Below are positions 1 to 28,200 of a DNA stretch of 64,000 bases, in pieces; positions within the stretch are counted from its first letter, which is position 1, and each line of letters opens with the position of its first letter. This stretch comes from Apostichopus japonicus (lineage: Eukaryota > Echinodermata > Holothuroidea > Aspidochirotida > Stichopodidae), in contig NC_092561.1 of NCBI RefSeq assembly GCF_037975245.1, forward strand, positions 5,878,001-5,942,000. Reading direction: 5' to 3'. The position numbers were made by a program, and so were the translations under genes. The notes below the pieces were generated by a model. That model was not told where the DNA came from. It saw only the letters and a list, made by a program, of their open reading frames with translations, and searched no databases.

Positions 1-2350
1 AAACATCGTAGACTTTCATGGATGTTTTCCATTTTGCACCACGTTTGTTTTCTATTTATTCTGCATATGTGAATTTAAATATTGATTGATTTATTTACTT
101 AATTATTTGTTTTCAGGAAAATATTGAATTATTCCCAAAGTGAAAAGGACGATATTTGTGTATATATCACAAATTCTGCTGATTTGTATACATATTAATT
201 CTTCATGATGATACTATAGTCTGTGTGATATATTCCAGTGGTTATCATATATTATGCTGGTGTTTCTATATTTTAGTAATATTAAACTTTAAACGCTTAT
301 TCTACCACATGCTATCAATATCTTTACCCTTTTTCCCTTGTTTTTTATTGTTTTATTCTTTCACAAGAGGTTTAACCAAGAGAGAAACATCTCATTTTGA
401 GTAGTTTCTAATAAATTTACAAGAAAAGTGCAATTTTGTATTGTTTTTTAATTATGTGCATTCACAATAAATACACTTAGAATAATGAAACCAAATAATT
501 CACTGTTTGACGTACATTCATTTTCTTCTTTACGTTGCAAGTATAGTGTCACCAACATCAATGTTTGTTCAAATTATCTAAAGAACATTTGAAGATACTT
601 CTTAAATAACAAAAAGGTCGGTCATATTTCCAATGATTGATCGCCTTCCCATTGTTATTCCCAGTTCATGTTCGTTTACAAAAGTCATTTGGTACAGTAA
701 AATGATATACAATGTGGTTACCAATTATGTTGCAGTGTTAGATAGTTTTCTGTGTACAAATACATTTCGTACTATTCCACCATGTGCAGGTGTGGCAGTT
801 ATGAGTGTCCGTGCGTCTTACAGACACTCATTACTAGGATATAGTGTCCGCTTTGCGTGAATAGTGTCTTACTGACACTTTCCCTTGCTTTCTATAACGC
901 CACCGTGGAAAGTGTCCGGGTTCTCTTTAAAGAGCTTTAACATGGTTCTGTTGAGTGAAGCGGAGGATGTGATGTTCACACTCCCCATCCCTCCCCTTAG
1001 TCTTAATTATATACCTGATTTATAGTGTAAATATGTACAATTGACGTCTAAACATGTATCTCTCTTGCTTGTGTGTGAGGGGAGATGTCCTTAGATCTCT
1101 ACATCATGTACTGCCGTTATCAATTCGTGTGATACTGTTCTTTGTACAGTTTACAGTTACACCCGAAACATGACCAAGGTATCAAAAAAAAGACAAATTT
1201 TGTAAGAAGAATTTTAGCAGCTATACGGGCACGTATTTCTATGAGCTATGCTGCAAAGTGTGCCATTCTATCGTCATAAAGTATATAGATTAAGGATACG
1301 TTTTCAGAAAAAGTCATACTTAACATGATTTTAGCCAAAAGGCCGAGAAGCGATTAAGGATTGGAGCGTTATGAATTATAGTATGCCTTCAACCCTAGTA
1401 CGATTTAAACGACCAGCAGAGCAAGAGTCTTTTATCTGCCCCTTATACCACTGGCCACCACGTCAGCCAGTAAAATCTATGTTTGAATGAATTTACTAAG
1501 TGTAGTATTATTATTATTCGTGACCATAAGCTAGGTTTTGCACACTTATTACTGTCACTAATCTGCTAGTCGCATCGGTGACCAGCTGTTCTTCGAGCAA
1601 GGAGAGCTTCGTTGGTACTGAATATGCATTACAATGCGTTCCCTCGTTGGCTTGTTTACATCAAAGGGCACGGCGTAATAGAATACATTAATGAAATCTG
1701 TCTTTAGCGGATAAAGTTTTTCATACTTTCGATCATTCATTCTTAATTAATGAACGTTTTTGGCTAAATTAGCTTGGTGAAAACTCATTTTCATGGTCCT
1801 TCAGATAAGCAAACTAAACGAATAAGCATTTTTTGAAACAGTTTAATGTATTTCCTTTTTCATAACGCATAGAATCACTTTAAATGATATTGTTAGAACG
1901 CTCTAAAAAAAAACGTTGATTGAACAATTTTTTTAATAGTATGATTTAAAACCTAAATTCCAAATACACATAGGCTACATGAACAATGAACATTTATTGT
2001 GAAACTGTCCTTTTATTTTCAATTCAAGTATTCCGTGCACTTAGATTTTAAGAGTATGACATCAAAGCTTTTCAACTGTTTCCACTTAATGTTGAAAACG
2101 TCATTGTCCCGTTTAAGTATATTAATAACTACCATTTAACTAAACATCGATTGAAAATGTATTTAAAAAAAAACTATTACCTCATTGAATATATTCCCCG
2201 TAGCGATATATAGTTTCGCTTTTACCACTTCAATCAAATATATGCAATTGACACTGGCTGTAATTGACTTTGGCAATTAATAGCAGAAATGTTTGACCCC
2301 GGCCGAAAAAAAAACTATGAAGCTTTCAACGATGGTGCCAAATTATTGAT
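1..2350. other. 3' flank of copy A
   Basis: No gene seen. It is collinear in blocks with 12318-16085 (3' flank of copy B). Copy B has extra sequence at 12790-13090 and 13631-15078 that is missing here. Confidence 0.6.
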
Positions 2351-9777
<7,427 letters not shown>

Positions 9778-12317
9778 TGTTCTGATTTGATATTGCGTCG
9801 ATTTATCAGAATATCTCTTCAGTTGTTATACCTGTGAAAAAAAGATATTAAAAGGAAAGCAACTATACATGCAACAATGAACATCTTTCATTGACAATTG
9901 GATCTTACTTGGACATGTTCAGAGTAAAATATTTGGTGAGAAATACAATAAATAAACACATATGGCACCTGTAAAGAGACAATAGTTTTATTTAAATGGC
10001 TTCGTCAGAATATGGCGTTACTGTACAAGGTGGCAAAAGGTAATAGAATATACATGGAAACGGAACGTAAGGAAATAGTATAGGCCTACTATCCTATCAA
10101 ATATGTCTCTGCATGAATTATTTGAAATCAAGAAACTATATAGAGTACCCATCACATCTTTAAAGGTAGTGTGTTAAATATACATGAGTGCCTTTTAGGG
10201 TAAACATCAATTCAATGTATAGTAGTAAGTTTGTAAGATCTGTGATCTCTTAATACGACAATGATATAGTCAGCTATAACACAATCCGTTGTTTTCAACA
10301 ATCTCAAAATAAAATACAAATACAAAAAGAAAACGCAACAAAACTAAACCAGAAATGAATCGAAAAGGTAAGACACCAATCAAGAGAGAGGGAAACTCCA
10401 GGCCTTAGTTATTATAGTAACAACGGTGGGATATGTACCTGTCCCAATAAAATAACTAAATTGCCAGCTAGTAACGATGGTGCAATACGAATATCATTAG
10501 GCAATAACTACTCGGCAAAGTTAACGATGAAACGTGCGTACTTCCAGGCAATTGCGACAAGCATAATGCTCGCTGTTGTCACCCAGTAGTTACTTGTAAA
10601 TTTTGTGTAAATCGGCTGGTTTTCACAAGTTTTGACTATGAATGAAATGGTTGAACGGGTTAAGCCTGACCTGCACACGGCTGGCCATAGAGTGTACATT
10701 TATATGTATATATGTAAGATTTCGAAAACACGATTACTATGTTGAAATTTCGATATACGTTATGTCTCGAAGTTGCAACTATTTTATTGAGTCCAAGTGC
10801 CGGTTGATAAAGGCTATGAATATTTACCTCAAAGTTGCGACCGTTTTCTTTCCAAGTTTTTACCAATTTCCTTTCTGGGCCACCACATCCAACCTAAGAT
10901 TTAAACTGGCACGTCCAACGTATACGCCACGAGGTTATTTCAAATGCCGTATACAACAGTTTTGTTTTTCGTCTAGATAGACTATGACGTATCCAATGTC
11001 AATTTAAGAAACAATGACCAGTGTATTACCAGACATCTTTTGTGCATGGTAGGGAGTGGAGAAGGTGAACCTTGAAGGGTAAATATAACAATGGTGTAGG
11101 AATAAAGGAGTTTTAGCAAAGACTTGAATATATAGAAGTAAACGCGTTACAAAGTCAGAATGGTGTGAAATCGTTTTGACCCTTTTGTTCAATAACCCGT
11201 GATAGTGGTATGAGAAATCGCAAACTTGAAAATAATTATAAATTAACTTATGGACATAACTGTATGGCAAGTGACGGTTGAATATTCTGAAATACCTAGT
11301 ACTATATCTTGCATTTAGCTTTATATGTATTTTATCCACGCACATTTGATTCTCAGGTAGAAACATTGTAGACTTTTCATGGATGTTTTCCATTTTGCAC
11401 CACGTGCCCTCAAGATTGCATTGCAATATGTTCTCAATGAATTCAGTGGAAAGTGATAGCATTTCCAGAGGGGATTGGATTGTTTCTGATTTTATTTAAG
11501 ACTCGCCCCTGACTGAAAATTAACTTTCCGTTGCTTGCAAGTGAAGTTTTCTTCTTGTCGCTACAAAATGCAGACAGTAATGAAACGTGATACCTTGTTA
11601 TCTTTTATCTAGACCTGAGATGTCCGTCGCTGCTATGTACACTGTGTTGTGGGTATTGACCGCAGCTGTATTGACTGTACACTAGTGTCTAATTACAAAC
11701 GGTAGCAAGCTGTGTGTGTATTTTCTGGGATCGATGGTGGTGTCTAACACTTCTGTTACACCTTATTCGAAAATAGGTCACATTACCGGCATAAAGACGT
11801 TTCTTTGTGCGCGAGTCTTCACACCCTTTAAGTGTTCTTGTCTTGTTCTCTAGCTCACAGGCATTTTATAGCTCAATAATTATCCACCTAGTGGGTAAAG
11901 ATTGAAATCGATAGACATAAACTCAATTCCACCTGACGAATATTATATAATGCACGGATCTTGTATGACCCTGTCCTCATCATATTCCAACCCCACCGAC
12001 CCCCACCCCCCTCCGCCTATGCCCTTCTCTCCACACCCTGGAAAATGCTGAAGGATTCAAACTAGGGACAATCCAATGAAAATCAAACTGAAGGAAAGAT
12101 CGCTTAATATAGGCTCAAACCCAGTGCATGTGAAATTTAATGTTGACTAAAGATGACTTTTGACCTGTCAGAGTTTTGTTTGCTAAGAATGAGAAGAAAC
12201 ATAAAACCCAAGTGAATTAAAAATAAATAGTCAGAAATAGACAGAAGAACCGTGTATAATGTAATAAGACGCTCTGCTAGTGATATTTGGGGGTGGGGGG
12301 GGGGGGAGGTGGAGGTT
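9778..12317. other. 5' flank of copy A and spacer to copy B
   Basis: No gene is supported. 9778-11460 closely matches 22298-24010 and holds the presumed promoter and any 5' UTR exons. A 152-codon minus-strand open frame here (11004-11462) is broken by indels in the paralogous segment. About 910 bp (11408-12317) is missing at the equivalent point near position 43. Confidence 0.55.
11505..11832. repeat. Dispersed repeat, member 2
   Basis: Same family as 8460-8825, lying between the 5' flank of copy A and the 3' flank of copy B. Confidence 0.65.
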
Positions 12318-12920
12318 TTTTGTTTTCTATTGATTCTGCATATGTGAATTTAAATATTGATTGATTGATTGATTTACTTACTTATTTGTTTTCAGGAAAA
12401 TATTGAATTATTCCCAAAGTGAAAAGGACGATATTTGTAGTATTTGTGTATATATCACAAATTCTGCTGATTTGTATACATATTAATTCTTCATTGTGAT
12501 ATATTCCAGTGGGTATCATACATTATGCTGGTGTTTTTATATTTTAGTAATATTAAACTTTAAAAGCTTATTCTACCAGATGCTATCAATATCTTTACCT
12601 TTTTTTCCCTTGTTTTTTTTTCAATATTTATTTCAGATAAAATACAGAAATATTTACTCTATTCTTTCACAAGAGGTTTTACCAAGAGAGAAACATCTCA
12701 TTTTGAGTAGTTTCAAGTAAATTTACAAGAAAAGTGCAATTTTGTATTGTTTTCAATTATGTGCATTCAAAATAAATACACTTAGAATAATGAAACCAAA
12801 TAATCCAATAGCACTTTTTTCAATGGTAAGAGAGCAGAGGAACCTGTCTGTTCAAAACAATCTGTTGCATGAGTGCATTTTACATCCAATTATTTCCAAA
12901 TTTGAAGGTGTTGTATCAAA

Positions 12921-13087
12921 CAAATAATGAATGGTTTCCATTCGTGCAATAGTGCAAATATTTCATTCGTTGAAAGATGTAATTGTTCCATTCAACTCTG
13001 CTGCGCCTCGTTGAATGGAACAAATTACATAGATCTTTCAAATCATGAAATATTTTCACTATTGCACTCATAACCATTCATTATTTG
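12921..13087. repeat. Foldback (inverted-repeat) element, copy B only
   Basis: About 75-base arms: CAAATAATGAATGGTTTCCA... on the left, pairing with ...TAACCATTCATTATTTG on the right. The loop is short (TCTGCTGCGCCTC). The equivalent place in unit A has unrelated sequence. Confidence 0.7.
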
Positions 13088-13630
13088 TATATTATTCCAC
13101 CATGTGTAGGTGTGGCAGTTATGAGTGTCCGTGCGTCATACAGACACTCATTACTAGGATATAGTGTCCGCTTTGCGTGAATAGTGTCTTACGGACACTT
13201 TCCCTTGCTTTCTATAACGCCACCGTGGAAAGTGTCCGGGTTCTCTTTAAAGAGCTTTAACATGGTTCTGTTGAGTGAAGCGGAGGATGTGATGTTCACA
13301 CTCCCCATCCCTCCCCTTAGTCTTAATTATATACCTGATTTATAGTGTAAATATGTACAATTGACGTCTAAACATGTATCTTTTTTTGTTTGTGGGTGGG
13401 GGGGGGGGAGGGAGATGTCCACAGATCTCTACATCATTTACTGCCGTTATCAATTCGTGTGATACTGTTCCTTGTACAGCTGTTTACAGTTTCACCCAAA
13501 CCATGACCAAGGTATCTCAAAAAAAGACAAATTTTGTAAGAAGAATTTTAGCAGCTACACAGGCACGTATTTCTATGAGCTATGCTGCAAAGTGTGCCAT
13601 TCTATCGTCTTAAAGTATATAGATTAAGGA

Positions 13631-15078
13631 TGGTTCCCCCCACGGTGAAAAGTTCATGCATGCTGAAAGTTACGCACTTACAAGCAAAAAAGACATGCAA
13701 TAAGATGACATTCAAGGAAGTGTTTGGCAAAGCCACAATGTGTTGAGGAAACCGTGAAGTCTTTGTCACCTATACCTCGACTTTCTTTAAATTCACCTCG
13801 TTTCGTCTCGAAGCCTTTTTATTCTGTCGAACCTACTCATCAAAGCGTCGGAAAGAAGAACCGATGTGGACCTCCGTTCTTTTAATTTCCGCATTAAATA
13901 TCTAATTTACAGTAGCCCTTTGTCAATAAAACAGTCACTCCCTGCATTGTGTACTGGACTTTCCCTATGTGAAACTGTAGGAGACTGCATACAGGTGAAA
14001 GTTGCTGATGTTCGTCGCAGTGATCATTCGTAAAAGTACTGAGTGACGTAACCTTCGAGACATCACAGAAATGTACTGTACAAAACTCTGACGTCCAGCT
14101 TGAAGTAAAGGTTGCAATCAATGAAATACCAGTGAAAATATCTAACGTGTTTTGGACAAATACTGTAAGAGGTCGTTACGTGTTGACCATAACCTGCGGT
14201 GCCAATCGACTTTACAGTACTGTAATGGTAGCGTTTCATTATTCATCAGAATGTCAATCCCTAGACTTGCAGAAATAATACAATAGCCACCAGAACTCAA
14301 AGGCTTTGTGTCAATATAAATATTTGATCACTGACGCGCACAACAGCAGGTCGACTGCATACTTCGAAAGGTTGAAAAACCCTTTGTTCAATTTTATTCA
14401 AATGATCGCCTTTCAAAGTAAACTATTTTGCAAGATATACGAAGGATTTTCATTAACTGTTTTACTCTATGTATTGTGTGGATTAATATAGGTAACCCTA
14501 TAAAAGTACAGCAGTGTTTGAATTTGAACCTGTATTACACGTAACGCATGTAATAATGATCACCTTTGTGGGGTGGGGTGAGGTAATAGGATTGGTATGG
14601 CGTTGGGGTTGTTCCCTAGAACATGTTATGCCATTTCCGTAACGTATCTTTGTCGAATTAATTATGGTTCCTGGAGATCCCGTGATCCTGTTGCAGTTAA
14701 ATTCCTTTTGCATGGCTAACAATAAAGGATGTCCTTAAAATTGAGTTGAGATCACCCAGTTTATCAGGAGAGCTGTTACAATGAACCTAGGATAGAAATG
14801 TAACGCTTGTTTAAAACACATTTTTTTATAGAAAATAATTTTATGTCTCTTAAAAGCATCCATACATTCAAATTTAGGAGAATGACGCCTCATCAGGCCA
14901 TGTTTTCAGTGGACGGTGGATTCACACATGCCTACCGCAAAGGGAGATAGGCAGGGATTCACGCACGCCACCTCGACCTTTCACGACCGACCCTCTTCGC
15001 ATCCTCCCGGGTCCTTTAGCGACATCAAGAGAGATATGACACGGGATCCTAGGCTACAAAGAGTGCCATACACCACTG
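13631..15078. other. ~1.45 kb B-only insertion
   Basis: Unit A has only ~85 bp between the matching flanks (AGATTAAGGAT ... GGAGCGTTATGAA). The right part (14880-15060) is visibly more GC-rich than its surroundings. No terminal repeats, target duplications or protein similarity were recognised. Confidence 0.5.
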
Positions 15079-16085
15079 GAGCGTTATGAACTATAGTATG
15101 CCTTCAACCCTAGTACGATTTAAACGACCAGCAGAGCAAGAGTCTTTCATCTGCCCCTTATACCACTGGCCACCACGTCAGCTAGTAAAATCTATGTTTG
15201 AAATGAATATACTAAGTGTAGTATTATTATTATTCGTGACCATAAGCTAGGTTTTGCACACTTATAACTGTCACTAATCTGCTAGTCGCATCGGCGACCA
15301 GTTGTTGTTTGAGCTAGGAGAGCTTCGTTGGTACTGAATATGCATTACAGAGCGTTCCCTCATTGGCTTGTTTAAATCAAGGGGCACGGCATAACAGAAT
15401 ACATTAATGTAATCTGTCTTTAGCGGATAAAGTTTTTCATACTTTCGATCATTAATTCTTAACTAATGAACGTTTTTGGCTAAATTAGCTTGGTGAAAAC
15501 TCATTTTCATGGTCAGCCAGATAAGCAAACTAAACGAATAAGCATGTATTGAAACAGGTTTATGTATTTCCTTTTTCGTTTCGCACAGAATGACTTAAAA
15601 TGATATTGTTAGAACGCTCCTACAAAAACGTTGATTGAACATTTTTTTTAAAGTATGTTTTAAAACCTAACTTCCAAATACACATGGAACGTTTTCAATA
15701 AAACGATTAAAAATCAGGCCTAAAATGCACTCTTATATAATTATACAAGAACACCCACTCAATGGTTGTGTTTTTCATACATGTAATGGAATATCCCTGA
15801 ATATGTTCTAGCTTTCTATGATCACGTTAATGATAAAATTACGTTGCGGTTCAACTGTTTCCACTTAATGTTGAAAAACGTCATTGTCCCGTTTAAGTAT
15901 AATATTAACTAACATTTAACTAAACATCGATTTGAAATGTATTTAAAGAATTCAATAACCTCATTGAATATATTTCCGTAGCGATATATCGTTTCGCTTT
16001 TACCACATCAATCAAGTATATGCAATTGACACTGGCTGTAATTGACATTGGCAATTAATAGCAGAAATGTTTGATCCCGGCCGAT

Positions 16086-22297
<6,212 letters not shown>

Positions 22298-24045
22298 TGT
22301 TCTGATTTGATATTGCGTCGATTTATCAGAATTATCTTTTCAGTTGTTATACCTGTGAAATAAAGATATTAAAAGGAAAGGAACTATACATGCAACAATG
22401 AACATCTTTCATTGACAATTGGATCTTACTTGGACATGTTCAGAGTAAAATATTTGGTGAGAAATACAATAAATAAACACATATGGCACCTGTAGAGAGA
22501 CAATAGTTTTATTTAAATGGCTTCGTCAGAATATGGCGTTACTGTACAAGGTGGCAAAAGGTAATAGAATATACATGGAAACGGAACGTAAGGAAATAGT
22601 ATAGGCCTACTATCCTATCAAATATGTCTCTGCATGAACTATTTGAAATCAAGAAACTATATAGAATATACCCATCACATCTTTAAAGGTAGTGTGTTAA
22701 ATATACATGAGTGGCTTTTAGGGTAAACATCAATTCAATGTGTAGTAGTAAGTTTGTAAGATCTGTGATCTCTTAATACGACAATGATATAGTCAGCTAT
22801 AACACAATCCGTCGTTGTCTCCAATCTCAAAATAAAATACAAATACAAAAACAAAACGAAACGAAACAAAACAAAATTAAAGCAGAAATGAATCGAAAAG
22901 GTAAAACACCAATCAAGAGAGAGGGAAACTCCAGGCCTTAGTTATTATAGTAACAACGGTGGGATATATAACTGTCCCAATCAAATTACTAAACTGCTGA
23001 TAACGATGGTGCAATACGAATAGCATTATGCAATAACTACTAGGCAAAGTTAACGATCAAACGTGTGTACTTCCAGGCAATTGCGACAGGCTTAATGCCC
23101 ACAGTTTTCACCCAGTAGTTACTGTAATCTTTGTGTGAATCGGCTGGTTTTCACCTAAAGTTTTGACTTTGAATGGGAATGGAATGGTTGAACGAGTTAA
23201 GCCTAACCTGTACACTATTGGCCATAGAGTGAAATTTATATGTAAGTAAGATTTCGAAAACACGATTATTATGTAGAAATTTCGATATACGTAATGTCTC
23301 GAAGTTGTAACTATTTTATTGAGTCCAAGTGCCGGTTGATAAAGGCTACCAATATTGAATATTTACCTCACAGTTGCAACCTTTTTCTCTCTCCAAGTTC
23401 TTGCCAATTTCCTTTCTGGGCCACCACATCCAACCTAAGATTTAAACAGGCACGTCCAACGTATGCCACAAGGCTATTTCAATTGCCTTATACAACAGTT
23501 TTGTTTTTTCTTCTAGATGGACTATATATGACGTATCCAATGTCAATTAAATAAACGTGGCCAGTGTATTACCTGACACCTTTTGTTCATGGTAGAGAGT
23601 GTAGAAGGTGAACCTTGAGGGGTAAATATAACAATGGTGTAGGAATAAAGGAGTTTTAGCAAAGACTTGAAAAGAATAGAAGTAAATGCGTTACAAAGTC
23701 AGAATGGTGTGAAATCGTTTTGACCCTTTTGTTCAATAACCCGTGATAGTGGTATGAGAAATCGCAAACTGGAAATTATTATAAATAGATTTATGGACCT
23801 AACTGAGTGCAAGTGACGGTTGAATATTCTGAAGAATAACCAGTACTAGATACCTTGCATTTAACTTTATATGTATTTTAATCCACGCACATTTGATTCT
23901 CCGGTAGAAACATCGTAGACTTTTCATGGATGTTTTCCATTTTGCACCACGTGCACTCAAGATTGTATTGCAATATGTTCTCTATGAATTCAGTGGATAG
24001 TGATAGCATTTCCACCGGGGATTGGATTGTTTCTGATTTTATTTA
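22298..24045. other. 5' flank of copy B
   Basis: Near-identical to 9778-11500. Presumed promoter region of copy B. No core promoter motif could be assigned with confidence. Confidence 0.5.
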
Positions 24046-24381
24046 AGACTCGCCCCTGACTGAAAAAGTTAACTTTCCGTTGCTTGCAAGTGAAGTTTTC
24101 TTCTTAATTGTCGCTACAAAATGCAGACAGTAATGAAACGTGATACCTTGTTATCTTTTATCTAGACCTGAGATGTCCTTCGCTGCTATGTACACTGTGT
24201 TGTGGGCGTTGACCTAGCTGTATGTATTGACTGTACACTAGTGTCTAATTACCGCCGGTAGCAAGCTGTGTGTGTATTTCTGGGATCGATGGTGGTGTCT
24301 AACACTTCTGTTACACCTCATTCGAAACTAGGTCAGATTATCGGCATGAGACGTTTCTTTGTGCGCGAGTCTTCACACCCT
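24046..24381. repeat. Dispersed repeat, member 3, at the duplication edge
   Basis: Same family. Similarity to the tandem unit ends exactly with its terminal GCGAGTCTTCACACCCT, so the duplication breakpoint coincides with this repeat. Confidence 0.65.
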
Positions 24382-24383
24382 GT

Positions 24384-26094
24384 AATACAAAAATGAAAGA
24401 ATGTACCGGCCCCGGAAGAAAACAAATATTACCATATAGCCCTGAATTTGAAATAAAAAGTAAGGTCAAAGGTGAATGGAACGAGGCAGATTAAAAAGAT
24501 TAAACAAATCCAAAACAAAAAACATAACCTGGCGCTTAAATCCAGTCTTTCACTTAATTTCTATGGGAATAACTAGCCGAGGTAAAAGCTTAATATATCC
24601 AATTAGTTTCATTTTAATCGCACGAAATACAGCCCCTAGGATTAACCATTAAACCCTGCCCTTCTAGGTTTTCGACTTAAACAAATTTGCGACTTTGTTG
24701 TATTTTAATTTGATTACACCAGGCGTAGCCAGCTAGGGGAATGTGTGTCACACAGCAAAATGTAGTAATAGAAGAATGTACTGTTATATGTGGGATTCTT
24801 TGATACGCCATCTCATTCTTCTAACTTGTGCTTTTCTTAAAGTAGTAAAGTCTACATTTGTAATTGTCCTTTCTCTGTCTAATACTATCAGTTATGATTC
24901 TCATTGGGTAAGATGTTCTTAGAGGAGATACTGATAAAACAACAAGCGTTTGTCTATTTCACTTGATTGTTTACTTCGATCCGTTCTTCAGTCTCAATAT
25001 CCCCGTCAACCTTGTCCACATCGTCACCAGAACTGCAGAATCGGATGGCCCTAGTACTTGCTCCCACGTACTTGTTATGAATAACGTACGTTACACTTCC
25101 AAGGACCCCTATGTATCGATAAACGTCTGTATAGAAATCGTTGTGATACCCCAACACTCTAACTTTTAAACTTAGCCAGATATAACAGAAAGAATATAGA
25201 CAGATGCAATAAATCGACTTGTCCAACGATTTAAATGTCAATGGTGCCTAAAATTTGCTTCTTGAATGAGAACACAGATTGCAGGCTAAAATGACGTAAT
25301 GTCCCAAGGGCAGGACCAGACTGACAATGGTTCTCACGCAGGGACATGTGAACAGGTTTATTTTGAAAATATGATCGTGTCTGGTTGTATAACTGATAAA
25401 TCTGTTCCAGACTAACGGAATGCTACGGTTCACGAAGTTTGAAAAGAAATAGCAAATACCGTTAATATTGGAGGTCCCTATCGTGATCATATTGTTTACT
25501 TAAAATTCCAGCACTCCCACATGGTAAATATGTTCATTCAAGACTGTTGAGACTTTTAATCTACATGCAGTTTATGGGTTAACTAAACTGAAACTGAGCA
25601 ATATTGCCGGCAAACACACTTGTTATTTTGTCAAAATCACCTGTACATAATGGTATAAATTTTTACAAGTGACTAATTATTAAACATTGGACACTGAGCA
25701 AGGTTTCGAGGAACGGTTGTAAGGCACGGAGGGGCTGGGTGGGGGGGGGGGGGGGCGTTAAGCTTTTATGAAACTTTATGAACATTAACTAATTAATTTT
25801 CACCACAGCAATTCTGTGTTTTACGCAAAACATCGTTACAGATTAGGTTAAGACATCCCTTAATGTTTTATTATAGTTGATATGTAACTTTTGTATCGAC
25901 AATTCTTCTGGAAGGGAGGTAAGAAGGAAGGAAGAAAGGAAGGGAGATATGGAGGGTGGGGGAGGGGGCGAGGCATGTAGTAAGGAAAGATGGAGTCAGG
26001 GTGTGAGGGTTAGAGGAACTGATGGTTTTCGCTGTTTTCGAAAAACGTACAGTTCAGGTAAGTTTGCTTTCAATAACACCAAAAAGACCTGAGT
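24384..26094. other. Gene-free stretch between copy B and the palindrome
   Basis: Only short frames with no recognisable protein motif. Contains a G homopolymer near 25740 and a short CAGGCGTAGCCAG transposon-end fragment near 24720. Confidence 0.5.
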
Positions 26095-26543
<449 letters not shown>

Positions 26544-26879
26544 GTATATATATATATATATATATACATATATATAATGGTAAGTAATTCGTGTTGGGCT
26601 GCACATGAGAAGTATCATGATTCTGTATTATATTGCACACACTAACGTATACGTCAGAATCATCAAGTAACTGTTACCGTTCAAATTAATTAGCAGAACA
26701 AACCGCACATCAAGCGTCTTCCCAAAAACTGTACGAAGGTAAGAATTTCTTGGTTTTACTACATATCAGTTATAAGGCAATGCATAATGCACATTATGAT
26801 ATTAGCGACAGCTTCAGTTTATACGATAGAGGTCTTGTGCTGCTTTTGCGATTGCTGATTTTGTTTCATTATGACCTTG

Positions 26880-28200
26880 TGGTACCACTACTACTCCTAC
26901 TTCTACTACTCCTACTTATACTACTCCTACTTCTACTACTCCTACTTCTACTACTCCTACTACTCCTACTACTCCTACTATACTCCTACTATACTGCTAC
27001 TATACTCCTACTACTCCTACTGCTCCTACTACTCCTACTACTCCTACTACTCCTACTACTCCTACTACTCCTACTACTCCTACTACTCCTACTACTCCTA
27101 CTACTCCTACTACTACTCCTACTACTCCTACTACTACTCCTACTACTACTCCTACTACTCCTACTACTCCTACTACTCCTACTACTCCCCCTACTCCTCC
27201 TACTACTCCTACTACGCTTACTACTCCTACTCCCCCTACTCCTCCTACTCCTTCTACTCCTACTACTCCTACTACTCCTCCTACTACTCCTCCTACTACT
27301 CCTCCTACTACTCCTACTACTCCTACTACTCCTACTACTCCCCCTACTCCTCCTACTACTCCTACTACGCTTACTACTCCTACTCCCCCTACTCCTCCTA
27401 CTCCTACTACTCCTACTACTCCTACTACTCCTACTACTCCCCCTACTCCTCCTACTACTCCTACTACGCTTACTACTCCTACTCCCCCTACTCCTCCTAC
27501 TCCCCCTACTCCTACTACTCCTCCTACTACTACTCCTACTACTCCTCCTACTACTCCTACTACTCCTACTACTCCTACTACTCCCCCTACTCCTCCTACT
27601 ACTCCTACTACGCTTACTACTCCTACTCCCCCTACTCCTCCTACTCCTACTACTCCTACTACTCCTACTACTCCTACTACTCCCCCTACTCCTCCTACTA
27701 CTCCTACTACGCTTACTACTCCTACTCCCCCTACTCCTCCTACTCCCCCTACTCCTCCTACTCCTACTACTCCTACTACTCCTACTACTCCTACTATTCC
27801 TCCTATTTCTCCTACTCCTCCTACTACTCCTTCTACTCCTACTCCTCCTACTACTCCTACTCCTCCTACTCCTCCTACTCCTACTACTCCTACTACTCCT
27901 ACTACTCCTACTACTGTTACTACTCCTCCTACTACTCCTCCTACTACTCCTACTACTACTCCTCCTACTACTCCTACTATTCCTCCTACTATTCCTCCTA
28001 CTTCTCCTGCTACTCCTACTACTCCTACTACTCCTACTACTCCTACTACTCCTACTCCTACTACTACTCCTACTACTCCTACTACTCCTACTACTCCTAC
28101 TACTAATACTACTACTACTACTTCTACTACTTCTATAACTACTACTACTACCACTATTACGACTACTACTGTTAAACTACTACTACTACTACCACTACTA
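26880..28200. repeat. CTA/CTC minisatellite (9-bp register) with higher-order repeats
   Basis: Built on CTACTACTC 9-mers and CTA/CTC triplets. A marker variant ACGCTTA recurs with its G at 27216, 27369, 27468, 27612 and 27711: spacings 153, 99, 144, 99, all multiples of 9. A 243-bp block is duplicated (27369 to 27612 and 27468 to 27711). After 28100 it grades into plain ACT/ACC triplets up to about 28335. Confidence 0.9.

Larger units (their letters stand above)
12318..16085. other. 3' flank of copy B
   Basis: Collinear with 44-2350 except for two B-only blocks: 12790-13090 (with a foldback) and 13631-15078. No gene recognised. Confidence 0.55.

Noticed and set aside
11004-11462. 152-codon minus-strand open frame upstream of copy A
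   Set aside because: The paralogous segment upstream of copy B has indels that break the frame, and no motif was recognised. Treated as 5' flank.
24954-25490. Overlapping 68-95 codon frames on both strands
   Set aside because: No recognisable motif, splice partner or conservation. Consistent with chance.
26750-28138. Very long poly-Leu, Ser-Tyr-Tyr and (minus strand) Val-Gly frames
   Set aside because: They are translations of the CTA/CTC minisatellite, which lacks stop codons in several frames. There is no start context or non-repetitive domain.
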